From Massilia sp. UMI-21 (GTDB taxonomy: Bacteria; Pseudomonadota; Gammaproteobacteria; Burkholderiales; Burkholderiaceae_D), in contig CP063848.1 of the NCBI GenBank assembly GCA_015277795.1, positions 4,774,001 through 4,838,000 of the forward strand: a stretch of DNA of 64,000 bases, given 5' to 3'. Position 1 is the stretch's first letter. Every line of letters starts with the position of its first letter. A program made the position numbers and the translations under genes. The notes beneath the pieces were generated by a model, which saw only the letters and a program-made list of their open reading frames with translations, did no database searches and was not told the origin of the DNA. Shown here in pieces: positions 43,912 through 52,285 of this stretch.

Positions 43912-43917
43912 TATAAT
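43912..43917 (+). promoter_or_regulatory. Consensus -10 (TATAAT) for the rppH transcript
   Basis: A perfect TATAAT in an AT-rich stretch between proS and rppH. No convincing -35 lies at 17 bases. Transcription would start near 43924, leaving a leader of about 175 bases that contains a 37-codon frame. Confidence 0.55.
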
Positions 43918-43946
43918 CGACCTAATTTTAAAGGATTAGCTGGCTG

Positions 43947-44060
43947 ATGCGTCCAATCTTTCTACAAATGGGTCCGGAACAAGCAGAGGAACAGACAACC
44001 GCTGCCCCGTCGGCGTTGTACAAGCCAGGCGGGCAAGGCACTTTGTGGGTAAAAATATAA
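43947..44060 (+). CDS. Possible 37-residue leader ORF upstream of rppH
   Basis: ATG at 43947 to TAA at 44058-44060. Encodes a peptide starting [16 protein letters not shown] and ending [15 protein letters not shown] lies 11 bases upstream of the ATG, rather far. It sits wholly inside the proposed rppH leader, ending 37 bases before the rppH ATG. It could be a small protein, a regulatory upstream ORF, or chance. I recognise no family. Confidence 0.35.
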   Translation: MRPIFLQMGPEQAEEQTTAAPSALYKPGGQGTLWVKI

Positions 44061-44097
44061 GGATCGTACGGCCGGCAGAAAGTTTCGAGGTGCACTT

Positions 44098-44805
44098 ATG
44101 CTCGATCGTGAAGGGTTTCGCCCCAACGTCGGCATCATCCTGCTGAACGCCAACAATGAGGTGTGGTGGGGCAAGCGGGTGCGCGAGCACTCGTGGCAAT
44201 TTCCGCAAGGGGGTATCAAATACGGCGAGACGCCGGAACAGGCGATGTACCGCGAGCTCGAGGAAGAAATCGGCTTGCGCCAGGAGCACGTCAAGATCGT
44301 TGGCCGCACCCGCGACTGGCTGCGCTATGAGGTGCCCGACCACTTCATCAAGCGCGAGATCCGCGGCCACTACCGTGGCCAGAAGCAGATCTGGTTCCTG
44401 CTACGCATGATGGCGCGCGATAACGACGTCAACCTGCGCCTGACCGACCATCCCGAGTTCGATGCCTGGCGCTGGCACGACTACTGGGTGCCGCTGGACG
44501 TGGTCATCGAGTTCAAGCGCGATGTCTACCAGCGCGCGCTGCAGGAACTGTCGCGCTTCCTCAGCTGGCCGGCAAGGGGTCAGCACGGCGAACGCCGCCA
44601 CAGCGCGCGCTACCTGCGCCAGCCCCATGGCCGCACGCAGGGCGGGGGCAAGGGCGCAACGCCGCAGCCGGCGAATCCGGTGTCGGTCTCGGTCACGGTC
44701 TCGGCCACGGTCTCGGCCACGGTCTCGGCCACCAAGCAGCAGGCCAGCGCGGCATCGGCCGACCCGTCCGCGCCGGACACCCTGGTCCTGACGCGAGAGA
44801 AGTAG
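44098..44805 (+). CDS. rppH: RNA pyrophosphohydrolase (Nudix)
   Basis: Removes pyrophosphate from 5'-triphosphate mRNA and so starts RNase E-dependent decay. [17 protein letters not shown] opens the protein, and the Nudix box [20 protein letters not shown] is complete. [20 protein letters not shown] is typical of RppH. At 235 residues it exceeds the E. coli enzyme (176). The extra 75 C-terminal residues are low-complexity, including a VSAT repeat encoded by four 12-bp units (44685-44732). Confidence 0.93.
   Translation: MLDREGFRPNVGIILLNANNEVWWGKRVREHSWQFPQGGIKYGETPEQAMYRELEEEIGLRQEHVKIVGRTRDWLRYEVPDHFIKREIRGHYRGQKQIWFLLRMMARDNDVNLRLTDHPEFDAWRWHDYWVPLDVVIEFKRDVYQRALQELSRFLSWPARGQHGERRHSARYLRQPHGRTQGGGKGATPQPANPVSVSVTVSATVSATVSATKQQASAASADPSAPDTLVLTREK
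44685..44732 (+). repeat. Four tandem 12-bp repeats in the rppH tail
   Basis: GGTCTCGGTCAC followed by three copies of GGTCTCGGCCAC. The unit is a multiple of three, so copy-number changes would keep the frame and alter only the length of a VSAT/VSVT tail. Confidence 0.9.
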
Positions 44806-44810
44806 GCAGG

Positions 44811-44854
44811 CGCCCGTCCTGCCCCGGCGGCGGGGCCGGCGGGCAGGACGGGCG
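44811..44854. other. Large GC-rich hairpin between rppH and the DUF1841 gene
   Basis: A perfect 14-bp stem (44811-44824 with 44841-44854) encloses a 16-base loop that can itself pair (CCGGC..GCCGG). No T-run follows. It may protect the 3' end of the rppH mRNA or act as a weak terminator. Confidence 0.65.
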
Positions 44855-44863
44855 GCATCGCGC

Positions 44864-44869
44864 TACAAT
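44864..44869 (+). promoter_or_regulatory. Candidate -10 (TACAAT) for the DUF1841 gene
   Basis: TACAAT lies 32 bases before the ATG at 44902 in the context CGCTACAATGCCGCC, a form frequent in betaproteobacterial promoters. The -35 position falls within the preceding hairpin and has no good match. Confidence 0.4.
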
Positions 44870-44901
44870 GCCGCCTCCCTTCTTTTTTCTCGTCCCTTCC
44901 C

Positions 44902-45330
44902 ATGTTTACTCCGTCCTCGCACGACGTGCGGCGCTTTTTCTGCGAAGCCCTGCGCAAGCAACGCAATGGCGAGATCCTGAGCCCGATGGATGCCATCGCG
45001 GCCGACTGGATCGTCCAGCATCCCGAATACCACCCCGAACTCGAGGACGTGGAAGCGGCGATCGCGCGCGACTATGCGGTCGAAGGCGGCAAGCCGAACC
45101 CTTTCCTGCACCTGTCGATGCACCTGTCGATTGCCGAGCAGGTATCGATCGACCAGCCGCGCGGCATCAAGGCCGCGCACGACCTGCTGGTCGGCCGCAT
45201 CGGGGAACACGAGGCGCACCACGAGATCATGGAATGCCTGGGCGAAATGATCTGGACCTCGCAGCGCAATGGCCTGCCGCCGGATACCGAGGCCTATATC
45301 GATTGCGTGCGCCGGCGCGCGACCCGCTAA
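44902..45330 (+). CDS. DUF1841 family protein
   Basis: A 142-residue soluble protein of a conserved betaproteobacterial family without a known function. NPFLHLSMHLSIAEQVSIDQ and VGRIGEHEAHHEIMECLGEM are its hallmark segments. The several histidines and acidic residues in the second half could bind a metal, but this is inference. It has its own terminator at 45346. Confidence 0.85.
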   Translation: MFTPSSHDVRRFFCEALRKQRNGEILSPMDAIAADWIVQHPEYHPELEDVEAAIARDYAVEGGKPNPFLHLSMHLSIAEQVSIDQPRGIKAAHDLLVGRIGEHEAHHEIMECLGEMIWTSQRNGLPPDTEAYIDCVRRRATR

Positions 45331-45345
45331 GGCGGTAAATGATTC

Positions 45346-45372
45346 AAAAATGCGGCATGCGCCGCATTTTTT
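45346..45372. terminator. Terminator after the DUF1841 gene
   Basis: An 11-bp perfect stem (45346-45356 with 45361-45371) with loop ATGC; AAAAA on one side and TTTTTT on the other. Confidence 0.9.
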
Positions 45373-45429
45373 GTATCATGTTCCTCGTTGCAACAGTCTT
45401 ATCGTTTTATGCATATGTCATTGCATTTA

Positions 45430-45443
45430 GGGAAAATTTTCCC
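45430..45443. promoter_or_regulatory. Perfect 14-bp palindrome just upstream of the aspartyl protease gene
   Basis: GGGAAAATTTTCCC lies 13 bases before the ATG at 45457 within an AT-rich stretch (45380-45456). A weak promoter (TTGCAA 45388-45393) lies upstream. The position between promoter and start suits an operator, but no regulator is known. Confidence 0.45.
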
Positions 45444-45456
45444 ATAGTATTGACGT

Positions 45457-46995
45457 ATGAACCAATTTCTCTGCCGCGCCGCAGTGCGCCTGTCCCTGGG
45501 CGCCGCCTTTGCCCTCCTCCCCGTCGCCCACGCCAGCGCCGAAGCCGCCAAGTGCACCTATACCCCGATCGGCCAGCTGCCGCTTCGGTACAGCGGCCCG
45601 GGCCTGGAAATCACCACCGAAGGCAGCATCAACGGCACGCCGGCCGAGCTGCTGGTCGATACCGGCGCCTACGCGACGATCCTCACCCGTACCGGCACCG
45701 AGCGCCGCGGCATTCGGCTCTACGCCACCGGCCGGCACGCCTCGGGCTTCGGCGGCACCTCGCCGATCTACGCCTCGATCGTCAACGAATTCATCGTCGG
45801 CCCGGTCCGCGCCGGCCGTAGCAACATGCCGGTGGTGGGCAGTTTCGGCGACACCCCCTCCTATGACGGCATCCTCGGGGCGCCCTTCCTGTTCCAGACC
45901 GACGTCGAGATCTCGCTGGCGGGCAAGCAGCTGACCTTCTTCGTCCCCGAGAAGTGTGGAGACGCCTGGCTCGGCTATTGGGCCCAGGACGTGCAGGAGG
46001 TTCCGCTGCGGCGCCATGACGAGCACCACAAGAACCCCAAGTTTTTCGTCCGCATCAACGGCAAGGAACTGGAGGCGATGATCGACACCGGCGCCGCCAT
46101 CAGCGTCATCACCGCCGATGCCGCCGGGCGCGCCGGTATCTCCCTCGACGGGCCGAATGCCAAGCGCGGCGGAGACCTGGTCGGGGTCGGCAAGCATACG
46201 ACCTCGCTGTGGCACGTGACGACCACCTTCCAGATTGGCGAGGAAACCGTCAAGAATGCCGACATGGGCGTGGAAAACTCCGGCATGAACATGGCCGACG
46301 TGATACTGGGCGCCGATTTCCTGCGCGCCCATCGGGTGCTGTTCGCCCTCAGCCAGAACAAGCTGTATTTCTCGTACGTTGGCGGCGAACCCTTCGGCCA
46401 GCGCCGCAAGCTCGAGCCGTGGGTGGTGGCCGAGGCCGAAGGCGGCAACGCCGATGCCCAGTTCGCGATGGCGCAGGCCTACCGCGAGGGGACACTCGTG
46501 GCGCAAGACAAGGCGCGCTCGGACGAATGGCTCGACAAGGCGGCCCGGGGCGGCAGCCCGTACGCCAACCTGTACAGCGGACAGCGGCTGCTGGTGCAAC
46601 GCGACTACGCCGGCGCCGCCAGCCGCCTGCGCAGCGCGCTCGACAAGCTGCCGGCCGAGCGCCACGGCGCCCTCTGGCTCTATCTTGCCCGCGTGCGCGC
46701 CGGCCAGGCCGAGCTGGCCAAGTCGGAGCTGGCGGCCACCTTCGGGCGCACCGAGCGCGACGAATGGCCGAAACCGATCGGCGAGTTCTATATCGGCACG
46801 CTCTCGGCCGACCAACTGCTGGCCGAGGCGGGCGGCGCCCGCAGCGAAGGCAAGCTGCGCCGCTGCGAAGCGCTGTCGGCGATGGGCGACTGGCACCGCG
46901 CGCACGGACAGGCGGAACGGGCCCTGGCGCTCGACAAGCAGGTCGCGGACGGCTGCGCCGACACCGGCCAGTCCTTCGTCAAGCTGGGCGACTGA
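45457..46995 (+). CDS. Periplasmic aspartyl protease with two retropepsin-like domains and Sel1/TPR tail
   Basis: A 512-residue exported protein (signal peptide about 1-28). The first protease-like unit has LLVDTGAYATIL (D68) and YDGILGAPFL. The second has AMIDTGAAISVIT (D210) and ADVILGADFL. Each pair is the DTG plus hydrophobic-Gly signature of retropepsin-like clan AA proteases, which usually work as homodimers; here both halves are in one chain. Residues about 325-512 are Sel1/TPR-like (NADAQFAMAQAYREGTLVAQ). The substrate is unknown. It is convergent with the amidohydrolase gene with no spacer. Confidence 0.8.
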   Translation: MNQFLCRAAVRLSLGAAFALLPVAHASAEAAKCTYTPIGQLPLRYSGPGLEITTEGSINGTPAELLVDTGAYATILTRTGTERRGIRLYATGRHASGFGGTSPIYASIVNEFIVGPVRAGRSNMPVVGSFGDTPSYDGILGAPFLFQTDVEISLAGKQLTFFVPEKCGDAWLGYWAQDVQEVPLRRHDEHHKNPKFFVRINGKELEAMIDTGAAISVITADAAGRAGISLDGPNAKRGGDLVGVGKHTTSLWHVTTTFQIGEETVKNADMGVENSGMNMADVILGADFLRAHRVLFALSQNKLYFSYVGGEPFGQRRKLEPWVVAEAEGGNADAQFAMAQAYREGTLVAQDKARSDEWLDKAARGGSPYANLYSGQRLLVQRDYAGAASRLRSALDKLPAERHGALWLYLARVRAGQAELAKSELAATFGRTERDEWPKPIGEFYIGTLSADQLLAEAGGARSEGKLRRCEALSAMGDWHRAHGQAERALALDKQVADGCADTGQSFVKLGD

Positions 46996-48468
46996 TCAGC
47001 GCGCGCCGGCCGCCAGCCGCGCGCGCTCGACCTGCCTGCCGCCCACCCACAGCGTGACGATGCTGTCGTAGGCCTGCACGCTCTCGAGCGGCGAGCGGGT
47101 CATCAGCAGCAGGTTGGCGCGCTTGCCTGCCTCGATGGTGCCGACCTGCTCGAGGATGCCGAAGGCGCGCGCATTGTCGATGGTCGCGGCACGCAATACC
47201 TGGGCCGGACTCATGCCGGCCTCCACCAGGTGCTGCATCTCCAGGTAGCCGTTCAGTCCCGGCAGGTTGCCGTAGGTCGGCGACGACGGGGTGTCGGTGC
47301 CGAACAGGATATTGGCGTTGCGCGCCGCCAGGTAGCCGACCACCTGGCGCAGCCGGCGCAGCGGCGCTTCGCTCGACTGCAGCATCTCCGCGTGGCTGTG
47401 CCCTTCGGCCAGCTCTTCCCCGAACCACTGGCCGCCCGGCGTCCCGAACCAGTCGGCCAAGGCCTTCGGCACCACCTTGCGCACGCCCGGATGGCGCAGG
47501 TAAGCCGGGTCGAAATAGGCGTTCAGGCCGGCCAGCACGCGCATGGTCGGCTGGTAGCCGGTGCGGTCGGCCACGATCCGGTCCAGCAGCGCGCGGATCT
47601 CCTCCGGCAGTTCGGCGTGCCCATTCAGGCCGCCCCAGTGCCACATGCCGTGCGCCAGCACGTCGGCCCGGTTCTCCACCGCGAAGCGCTGGCCTTCGAA
47701 GGAGTTGGCGTGGGTGACCAGGGTCATGCCCTGGTCAGTGGCGGCGGCGCGCACCTCGGCGAACAGCGCCGGGGTCCACACGGGCAGATTGCGCTCCCTG
47801 CCGAAGCCGCGCTCGAAGTGGGTCTTCACGCATACGCCGCCGTCGGCTTTTGCGCGCGCCACGCCGGCCGCCGGGGTGTGCTGCTCCGGCCGGTAGCCGG
47901 GCGGGACGGCGGTCGGCTGGGCCGGATCGTAGACCGAGTTCGGGAAGGCCGCGAAGCGCCCTGCCGCCGGCAGGAAGGACATCGGGTAGCCGTTCGCCAG
48001 CGGCAGCGGCTGCCCGCAATGGACCAGGTCCGGGTGCAGCGGCGCGGCGCGAAAGCGCGCGATCACCTGCATGTCGGCCACCGCCAGGTCGACCACGGTC
48101 GTGTAGCCGTAATAGAGGAAGGAGCGCGGCAGCTGCGCCGCATAGGCCTGGGCCAGCTCCCGCTCCTGCCGGGCCTGGTCCAGGCTCATGCCCGGCACGG
48201 CATGCAGGTGGACGTGGGAATCGATCAGCCCAGGCAGGAGGTAATAACCCTTGCCGTCGACGCGGCGGGCGCCGGGCGGCATGCGGCCACCCTTGCCGCG
48301 GTGGACGGCGGCGATGCGTCCATCCTCGACCAGCACGCTGCCCGGCTCGACGCGGTCGAGCTGTTCGGGCGACACCAGGGTGACGTTGGTGATCCAGACC
48401 GCCTCGGCGGCGGCGGCGGGAACGAGGGACAGCGCCAGCAGCGCGGCGAGCAATGCGTTGAACTTCAT
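46996..48468 (-). CDS. Exported amidohydrolase (imidazolonepropionase/prolidase-like)
   Basis: A 490-residue secreted metal-dependent hydrolase with a signal peptide (FNALLAALLALSLVPAAAAE). LLPGLIDSHVHLHAVPG carries the HxH metal motif, KTHFERGFG a likely bridging lysine position, LVTHANSF the next histidine, and LFGTDTPSSPTYG the metal aspartate. The end (GTIEAGKRANLLLMTRSP) is the usual closing strand region. The substrate is unknown; family members split cyclic amides or Xaa-Pro dipeptides. Its stop touches that of the protease gene. Confidence 0.82.
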   Translation of the reverse strand: MKFNALLAALLALSLVPAAAAEAVWITNVTLVSPEQLDRVEPGSVLVEDGRIAAVHRGKGGRMPPGARRVDGKGYYLLPGLIDSHVHLHAVPGMSLDQARQERELAQAYAAQLPRSFLYYGYTTVVDLAVADMQVIARFRAAPLHPDLVHCGQPLPLANGYPMSFLPAAGRFAAFPNSVYDPAQPTAVPPGYRPEQHTPAAGVARAKADGGVCVKTHFERGFGRERNLPVWTPALFAEVRAAATDQGMTLVTHANSFEGQRFAVENRADVLAHGMWHWGGLNGHAELPEEIRALLDRIVADRTGYQPTMRVLAGLNAYFDPAYLRHPGVRKVVPKALADWFGTPGGQWFGEELAEGHSHAEMLQSSEAPLRRLRQVVGYLAARNANILFGTDTPSSPTYGNLPGLNGYLEMQHLVEAGMSPAQVLRAATIDNARAFGILEQVGTIEAGKRANLLLMTRSPLESVQAYDSIVTLWVGGRQVERARLAAGAR

Positions 48469-48559
48469 GCGTGAACTCCAGTGAACTCGTTGAAACGGAG
48501 TATGGAGTGTGGCCCGGCCGGGGCCGTCCAGCGTCCCGGATCATGATCCGGGCCCTGGT

Positions 48560-49693
48560 TCAGGCCCTGGAGAGCGCCTGTTCCTGGCGACGGAATTCGC
48601 CCGGCGTCATCCCGCTATGCGCCTTGAATACCCGGTTCAGCGCGCTCTTGCTGTTGAAGCCCGCGGCCAGGGCCAGGTCGAGGATGGTGCGCTCGCACTG
48701 TGCCGGGTCGCGCAGCGCCTCCTTGAGCGCCTCGACCCGGTAGCGGTTCAGGTAATCCTGGAAGTTGGCGCCGCAGGCGCCGTTGATCAGCTGGGACAGC
48801 TCGTGCGGCGTCAGCGCCAGCCGCTCGGCCAGCTCTTCCAGTTTCAGCTCGCCCTGGCGCCAGGGCTGCTCATGACGCATGCAGGTTTCCAGCCGGGCCA
48901 GGAATGCGCTGCGCTGGGAGTCGGGCAGCGCCCGGTCCCCATAGCGCGGCCTGGGCGCCGGCGCCGCCGCAAGTACAGGTGCGGGGATGGGCGGCGGCCG
49001 GTATCCCAGCGGCTGGCGGATCGCCAGGTAGGCGGTCGCGTACAGGAAATACAGCAGCACCAGCGCGCCGGTCACGTCGGCGGACAGGGGCAGGCCGAGT
49101 GGCGCGAACTCCAGCGCCAGGGCCAGCATGCTCAGGGCCCCGCCGAACAGCCAGATTCCCAGCAGGCGGCGCAGGCCGGCCGCCAGCGGATGGGCACGGG
49201 CCTGGCCGACCAGGGCATGACAGGCACGCAGATAGGCCAGGAACAGCACCAGCTTCAGGACAGCGGCCACGCCGACGTACCAGGGCGGGCCGTCCAGGCC
49301 GCGCATCCAGGCCAGCTTGGCGGCCGCCGGTTGCAGGTAGAACGGCAGCAGCGCCAGCGTCGCCAGGGCAAAGGGCAGGAAATGCAGAAGCGCGCGCCGG
49401 CCCAGCGGCTGCTCGAGCAGGATGCGCGAACAGTACAGGTAGAGCAGCGGCCCGGTCGCAAAGCCCAGGGGCAGGACCAGCATGGCGCTGTGCGGCCAGG
49501 CCCGATACAGGCCGGCGATGCCGAGCCAGGCATGGGCCACCACGGCCACGCACAGCAGCATGAGGGCGGCCAGCAGGCCGTTGGCGGCCCGCACTTCCGG
49601 CCGGCGCACCCCCAGCAGCAGGAGCGTGGCGGCCAGGAACAGGCCCTGGCCGATGGCCAGCAGGAACAGTCCGGACAGGATGGTCGTCAGCAC
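48560..49693 (-). CDS. Membrane-bound AraC-family regulator
   Basis: A 377-residue protein with about seven N-terminal membrane helices (residues 1-235) and a C-terminal AraC helix-turn-helix pair: LKLEELAERLALTPHELSQL and LDLALAAGFNSKSALNRVFK with MTPGEFRR. This 7TM-AraC type presumably senses a membrane or periplasmic signal. The start codon is GTG at 49693 with no clear ribosome binding site. It lies 91 bp upstream of the amidohydrolase gene and may control it, which is inference. Confidence 0.85.
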   Translation of the reverse strand: MLTTILSGLFLLAIGQGLFLAATLLLLGVRRPEVRAANGLLAALMLLCVAVVAHAWLGIAGLYRAWPHSAMLVLPLGFATGPLLYLYCSRILLEQPLGRRALLHFLPFALATLALLPFYLQPAAAKLAWMRGLDGPPWYVGVAAVLKLVLFLAYLRACHALVGQARAHPLAAGLRRLLGIWLFGGALSMLALALEFAPLGLPLSADVTGALVLLYFLYATAYLAIRQPLGYRPPPIPAPVLAAAPAPRPRYGDRALPDSQRSAFLARLETCMRHEQPWRQGELKLEELAERLALTPHELSQLINGACGANFQDYLNRYRVEALKEALRDPAQCERTILDLALAAGFNSKSALNRVFKAHSGMTPGEFRRQEQALSRA

Positions 49694-49740
49694 GCGCGCG
49701 TCGATCGCCTACGATGGATGATCCGGCCATTCTGCCCGAT

Positions 49741-51261
49741 TCAGCCGAGCTTGTCGTCGGCAACGTGGTAGCGCGGATCTTCCAGCAGGTTCACTTCGAT
49801 CATGTCCCTGGCCTTGCCGAGCAGTTCGCGGCAGTCCGGGCTCAGGTGGCGCAGGTGCAGGCGCTTGCCCAGCGCGCGGTACCTGTCGGCCAGGGCGTCG
49901 ATCGCCTGGATCGCCGAATGGTCCACCACCCGCGCGCGCCTGAATTCGATCACTACGTCCTGCGGGTCGTCGCGCGGCGTGAACAGCTCACTGAAACTGG
50001 CGACCGAGGCGAAGAACAGCGTGCCTTCGAGCTCGTACACCTTCCAGCCCTGCGCGTCGGCGCCGGTCTTCACGCCGATCTGCTTGGCATGCTGCCAGGC
50101 GAACACAAGCGCCGAGACGATCACCCCTGCCAGCACCGCCACCGCCAGGTCGAAGGCCAGCGTGATGCCGGCCACCAGCACGATCACCAGCGCGTCGGCG
50201 CGCGGCACCTTGCCGAACAGGCGGAAGGTGCCCCATTCGAAGGTCTTCTCGCACACGAAGAACATCACGCCGATGAGGGCCGCCAGCGGGATCTGCTCGA
50301 TCCAGTGCGAGCCGACCAGGATGAACGCGAGCAGGGACAGGGAAGCCACGATGCCCGACAGGCGTCCGGTGCCGCCGCTGTTCACGTTGATCATGCTCTG
50401 GCCGATCAGGGCGCAGCCGCCCATGCCCCCAAAAAAGCCGGTCACGACGTTGGAGGCCCCCAGCGCCAGGCATTCGCGGTTGGGCTGGCCGCGGGTGTCG
50501 GTGATCTCGTCGATCAGGGTGAGCGTCAGCAGCGACTCGATCAGGCCGACCCCGGCCAGCACCAGCGCATACGGGAAGACGATGCGCAGGGTGTCCAGGT
50601 TCCAGGGCACTTCCGGCACCGCGAAGCTGGGCAGGCCGCCGGCGATCGAACCGAGGTCGCCCACGGTCTTGGTGTCGATGCCCAGCAGCGCGCAGGCCGC
50701 GGTGGCGGCCAGGATGCCGACCAGCGTGCTCGGTACCGCCCTGGTGAAGCGCGGCGTGATGTAGATCACCGCCAGGGTCGCGGCCACGACGGCCAGCATG
50801 GTGGCCAATTCAAGGCCGCCCATCCATTGCATGGTGCCGTCCGGGCCGGGGGTCTTGAAATGGCCGAACTGGGCCACGAAGATCACCAGCGCCAGGCCGT
50901 TGACGAAGCCGAGCATCACCGGGTGCGGCACCATGCGGATGAACTTACCGAGCCGCGCGGCCGCGAACAGCAGCTGCAGCACGCCCATCAGCACCACCGC
51001 GGCGAACAGGTACTGCGGCCCGTGCTGCACCACCAGCGCCACCATCACCACCGCCAGCGATCCGGCCGCGGCCGAGATCATGCCGGGGCGGCCGCCAAAG
51101 GCCGAGGTAATGAAAGAGACCAGCACCGCGGCGTACAGGCCGGTGAGCGGCGAGACCTGGGCCACCAGGGCGAAGGCGATCGCTTCGGGAACGAGTGCGA
51201 GGGCGACGGTCAGGCCGCTGAGCAGGTTGGTTTTGATGTGGGATGGGGACAGGGATGACAC
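49741..51261 (-). CDS. SulP-family anion transporter with STAS domain
   Basis: A 506-residue transporter. I chose the GTG at 51261, with GGAG five bases upstream. The membrane part begins NLLSGLTVALALVPEAIAFA, the first SulP signature, and includes GFFGGMGGCALIGQSMINVN and GVMFFVCEKTFEWG. The STAS domain occupies the last 100 residues (VIEFRRARVVDHSAIQAID). SulP proteins move sulfate, bicarbonate or dicarboxylates; which one here is not decided by the sequence. Confidence 0.9.
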   Translation of the reverse strand: MSSLSPSHIKTNLLSGLTVALALVPEAIAFALVAQVSPLTGLYAAVLVSFITSAFGGRPGMISAAAGSLAVVMVALVVQHGPQYLFAAVVLMGVLQLLFAAARLGKFIRMVPHPVMLGFVNGLALVIFVAQFGHFKTPGPDGTMQWMGGLELATMLAVVAATLAVIYITPRFTRAVPSTLVGILAATAACALLGIDTKTVGDLGSIAGGLPSFAVPEVPWNLDTLRIVFPYALVLAGVGLIESLLTLTLIDEITDTRGQPNRECLALGASNVVTGFFGGMGGCALIGQSMINVNSGGTGRLSGIVASLSLLAFILVGSHWIEQIPLAALIGVMFFVCEKTFEWGTFRLFGKVPRADALVIVLVAGITLAFDLAVAVLAGVIVSALVFAWQHAKQIGVKTGADAQGWKVYELEGTLFFASVASFSELFTPRDDPQDVVIEFRRARVVDHSAIQAIDALADRYRALGKRLHLRHLSPDCRELLGKARDMIEVNLLEDPRYHVADDKLG

Positions 51262-51312
51262 GACGGCTCCATTGACGCAGAATACGCGCCGATCCGTAAC
51301 GGCGGCGGCACC

Positions 51313-51354
51313 AAAAAACAAAATCCCCCCGCCGGCTGCCCGGTTCGGGGGGAT
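51313..51354 (-). terminator. Terminator of the cytochrome c pair
   Basis: A nine-base stem (51323-51331 with 51346-51354) with a 14-base loop is followed on the minus strand by TTTTGTTTTTTGG. It lies 43 bases past the cytochrome stop and shortly before the sulP start. Confidence 0.85.
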
Positions 51355-51396
51355 CGACAGTTTACCAGCTCGACGCCGGCAAGTCTGTATGAAGCT

Positions 51397-51747
51397 TTAC
51401 TTGGTCACGACCAGCTGCGACGGCAGGCTGCCCAGGTAGGCGCCGATGTCCGCCATGTCCTTGTTCGACAGCGGCTGCACCTGGGCGGCCATGATCGGGT
51501 TGATGCGGCCGTTCAGGCTGGCGCCGCGCTTGTAGGCATGCAGGGCGTGGGTGAGATAGTCGGGGTGCTGGCCGGCCAGCTTCGGATAGCTGGGGTCGAT
51601 CGGCTTGTTGAAGTCGGCGCCATGGCAGGACGCGCAGTTGTATTTCTTGACCAGCGCCTCGCCCTTGGCCACGTCGGCGGCGCAGGCAAGGCTGGCGCTG
51701 CCCATGCAGAAGGCGCCGGCAAGCAGCGCGGAGAACAGTTTTTTCAT
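51397..51747 (-). CDS. Small class I cytochrome c (c4/c553-like)
   Basis: A 116-residue periplasmic mono-haem cytochrome. Signal peptide LFSALLAGAFCMGSASLACA, haem site NCASCHGADF, and the axial-methionine region NPIMAAQVQPLSNKDMADIG. It lies ten bases downstream of a second small cytochrome with the same layout, so the pair probably carry electrons to the same oxidase or reductase. That partner is not in the window. Confidence 0.9.
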   Translation of the reverse strand: MKKLFSALLAGAFCMGSASLACAADVAKGEALVKKYNCASCHGADFNKPIDPSYPKLAGQHPDYLTHALHAYKRGASLNGRINPIMAAQVQPLSNKDMADIGAYLGSLPSQLVVTK

Positions 51748-51757
51748 TGGCTGGTCC

Positions 51758-52105
51758 TTAGCGTTTGGCGGTGGCGGGGGTCGCCTGCGCGTAGTAGGCG
51801 GCGACGTCGGCGATGTCCTGGTCGCTCAGCGAGGCGGCGATGCCCATCATCGACGGGTTCTTGCGCTCGCCCTTGCGATAGGCCTTCAGCGCGCTTTCGA
51901 TGTACTTGGCGGACTGGCCGCCGATCATGGGAACGCGGTAGACCTCGGGGAAACCCGACTTGTAGCCCGGGATGCCGTGGCAGCCGATGCACATTTCGAT
52001 CTTGGCCGGTGCTGCTTTCGGATCGCCGACGACTTCCGCCGCGGTGGCCGAGCTGGCGGTGGCGGCAGACGCTGCCAATACCAGTAGTGCTAAAGATGTT
52101 TTCAT
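51758..52105 (-). CDS. Small class I cytochrome c
   Basis: A 115-residue periplasmic cytochrome with signal peptide LALLVLAASAATASSATA, haem site MCIGCHGIPG, and axial region NPSMMGIAASLSDQDIADV. It is first in a two-gene unit with the cytochrome at 51397 and divergent from the MoxR gene; the 180-bp gap carries a possible -10 for each direction (TAGAAT on the minus strand near 52180, TATACT on the plus strand at 52255). Confidence 0.9.
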   Translation of the reverse strand: MKTSLALLVLAASAATASSATAAEVVGDPKAAPAKIEMCIGCHGIPGYKSGFPEVYRVPMIGGQSAKYIESALKAYRKGERKNPSMMGIAASLSDQDIADVAAYYAQATPATAKR

Positions 52106-52285
52106 GGGTGTGGCTCGTTAGTTGTAATTCGAATACCGCAAACGCACAAAAAGTTAGCAAACGGACTACCAACCTGTCGATTCTATCTGAAGAGTTGTCA
52201 CCAGTCTACAAACGCACGCGGCCGTCCAGGCCGGTCCGGGACGCGGTTCTGACTTATACTCGCCTTCATTTCACTCTCCTCCAGA

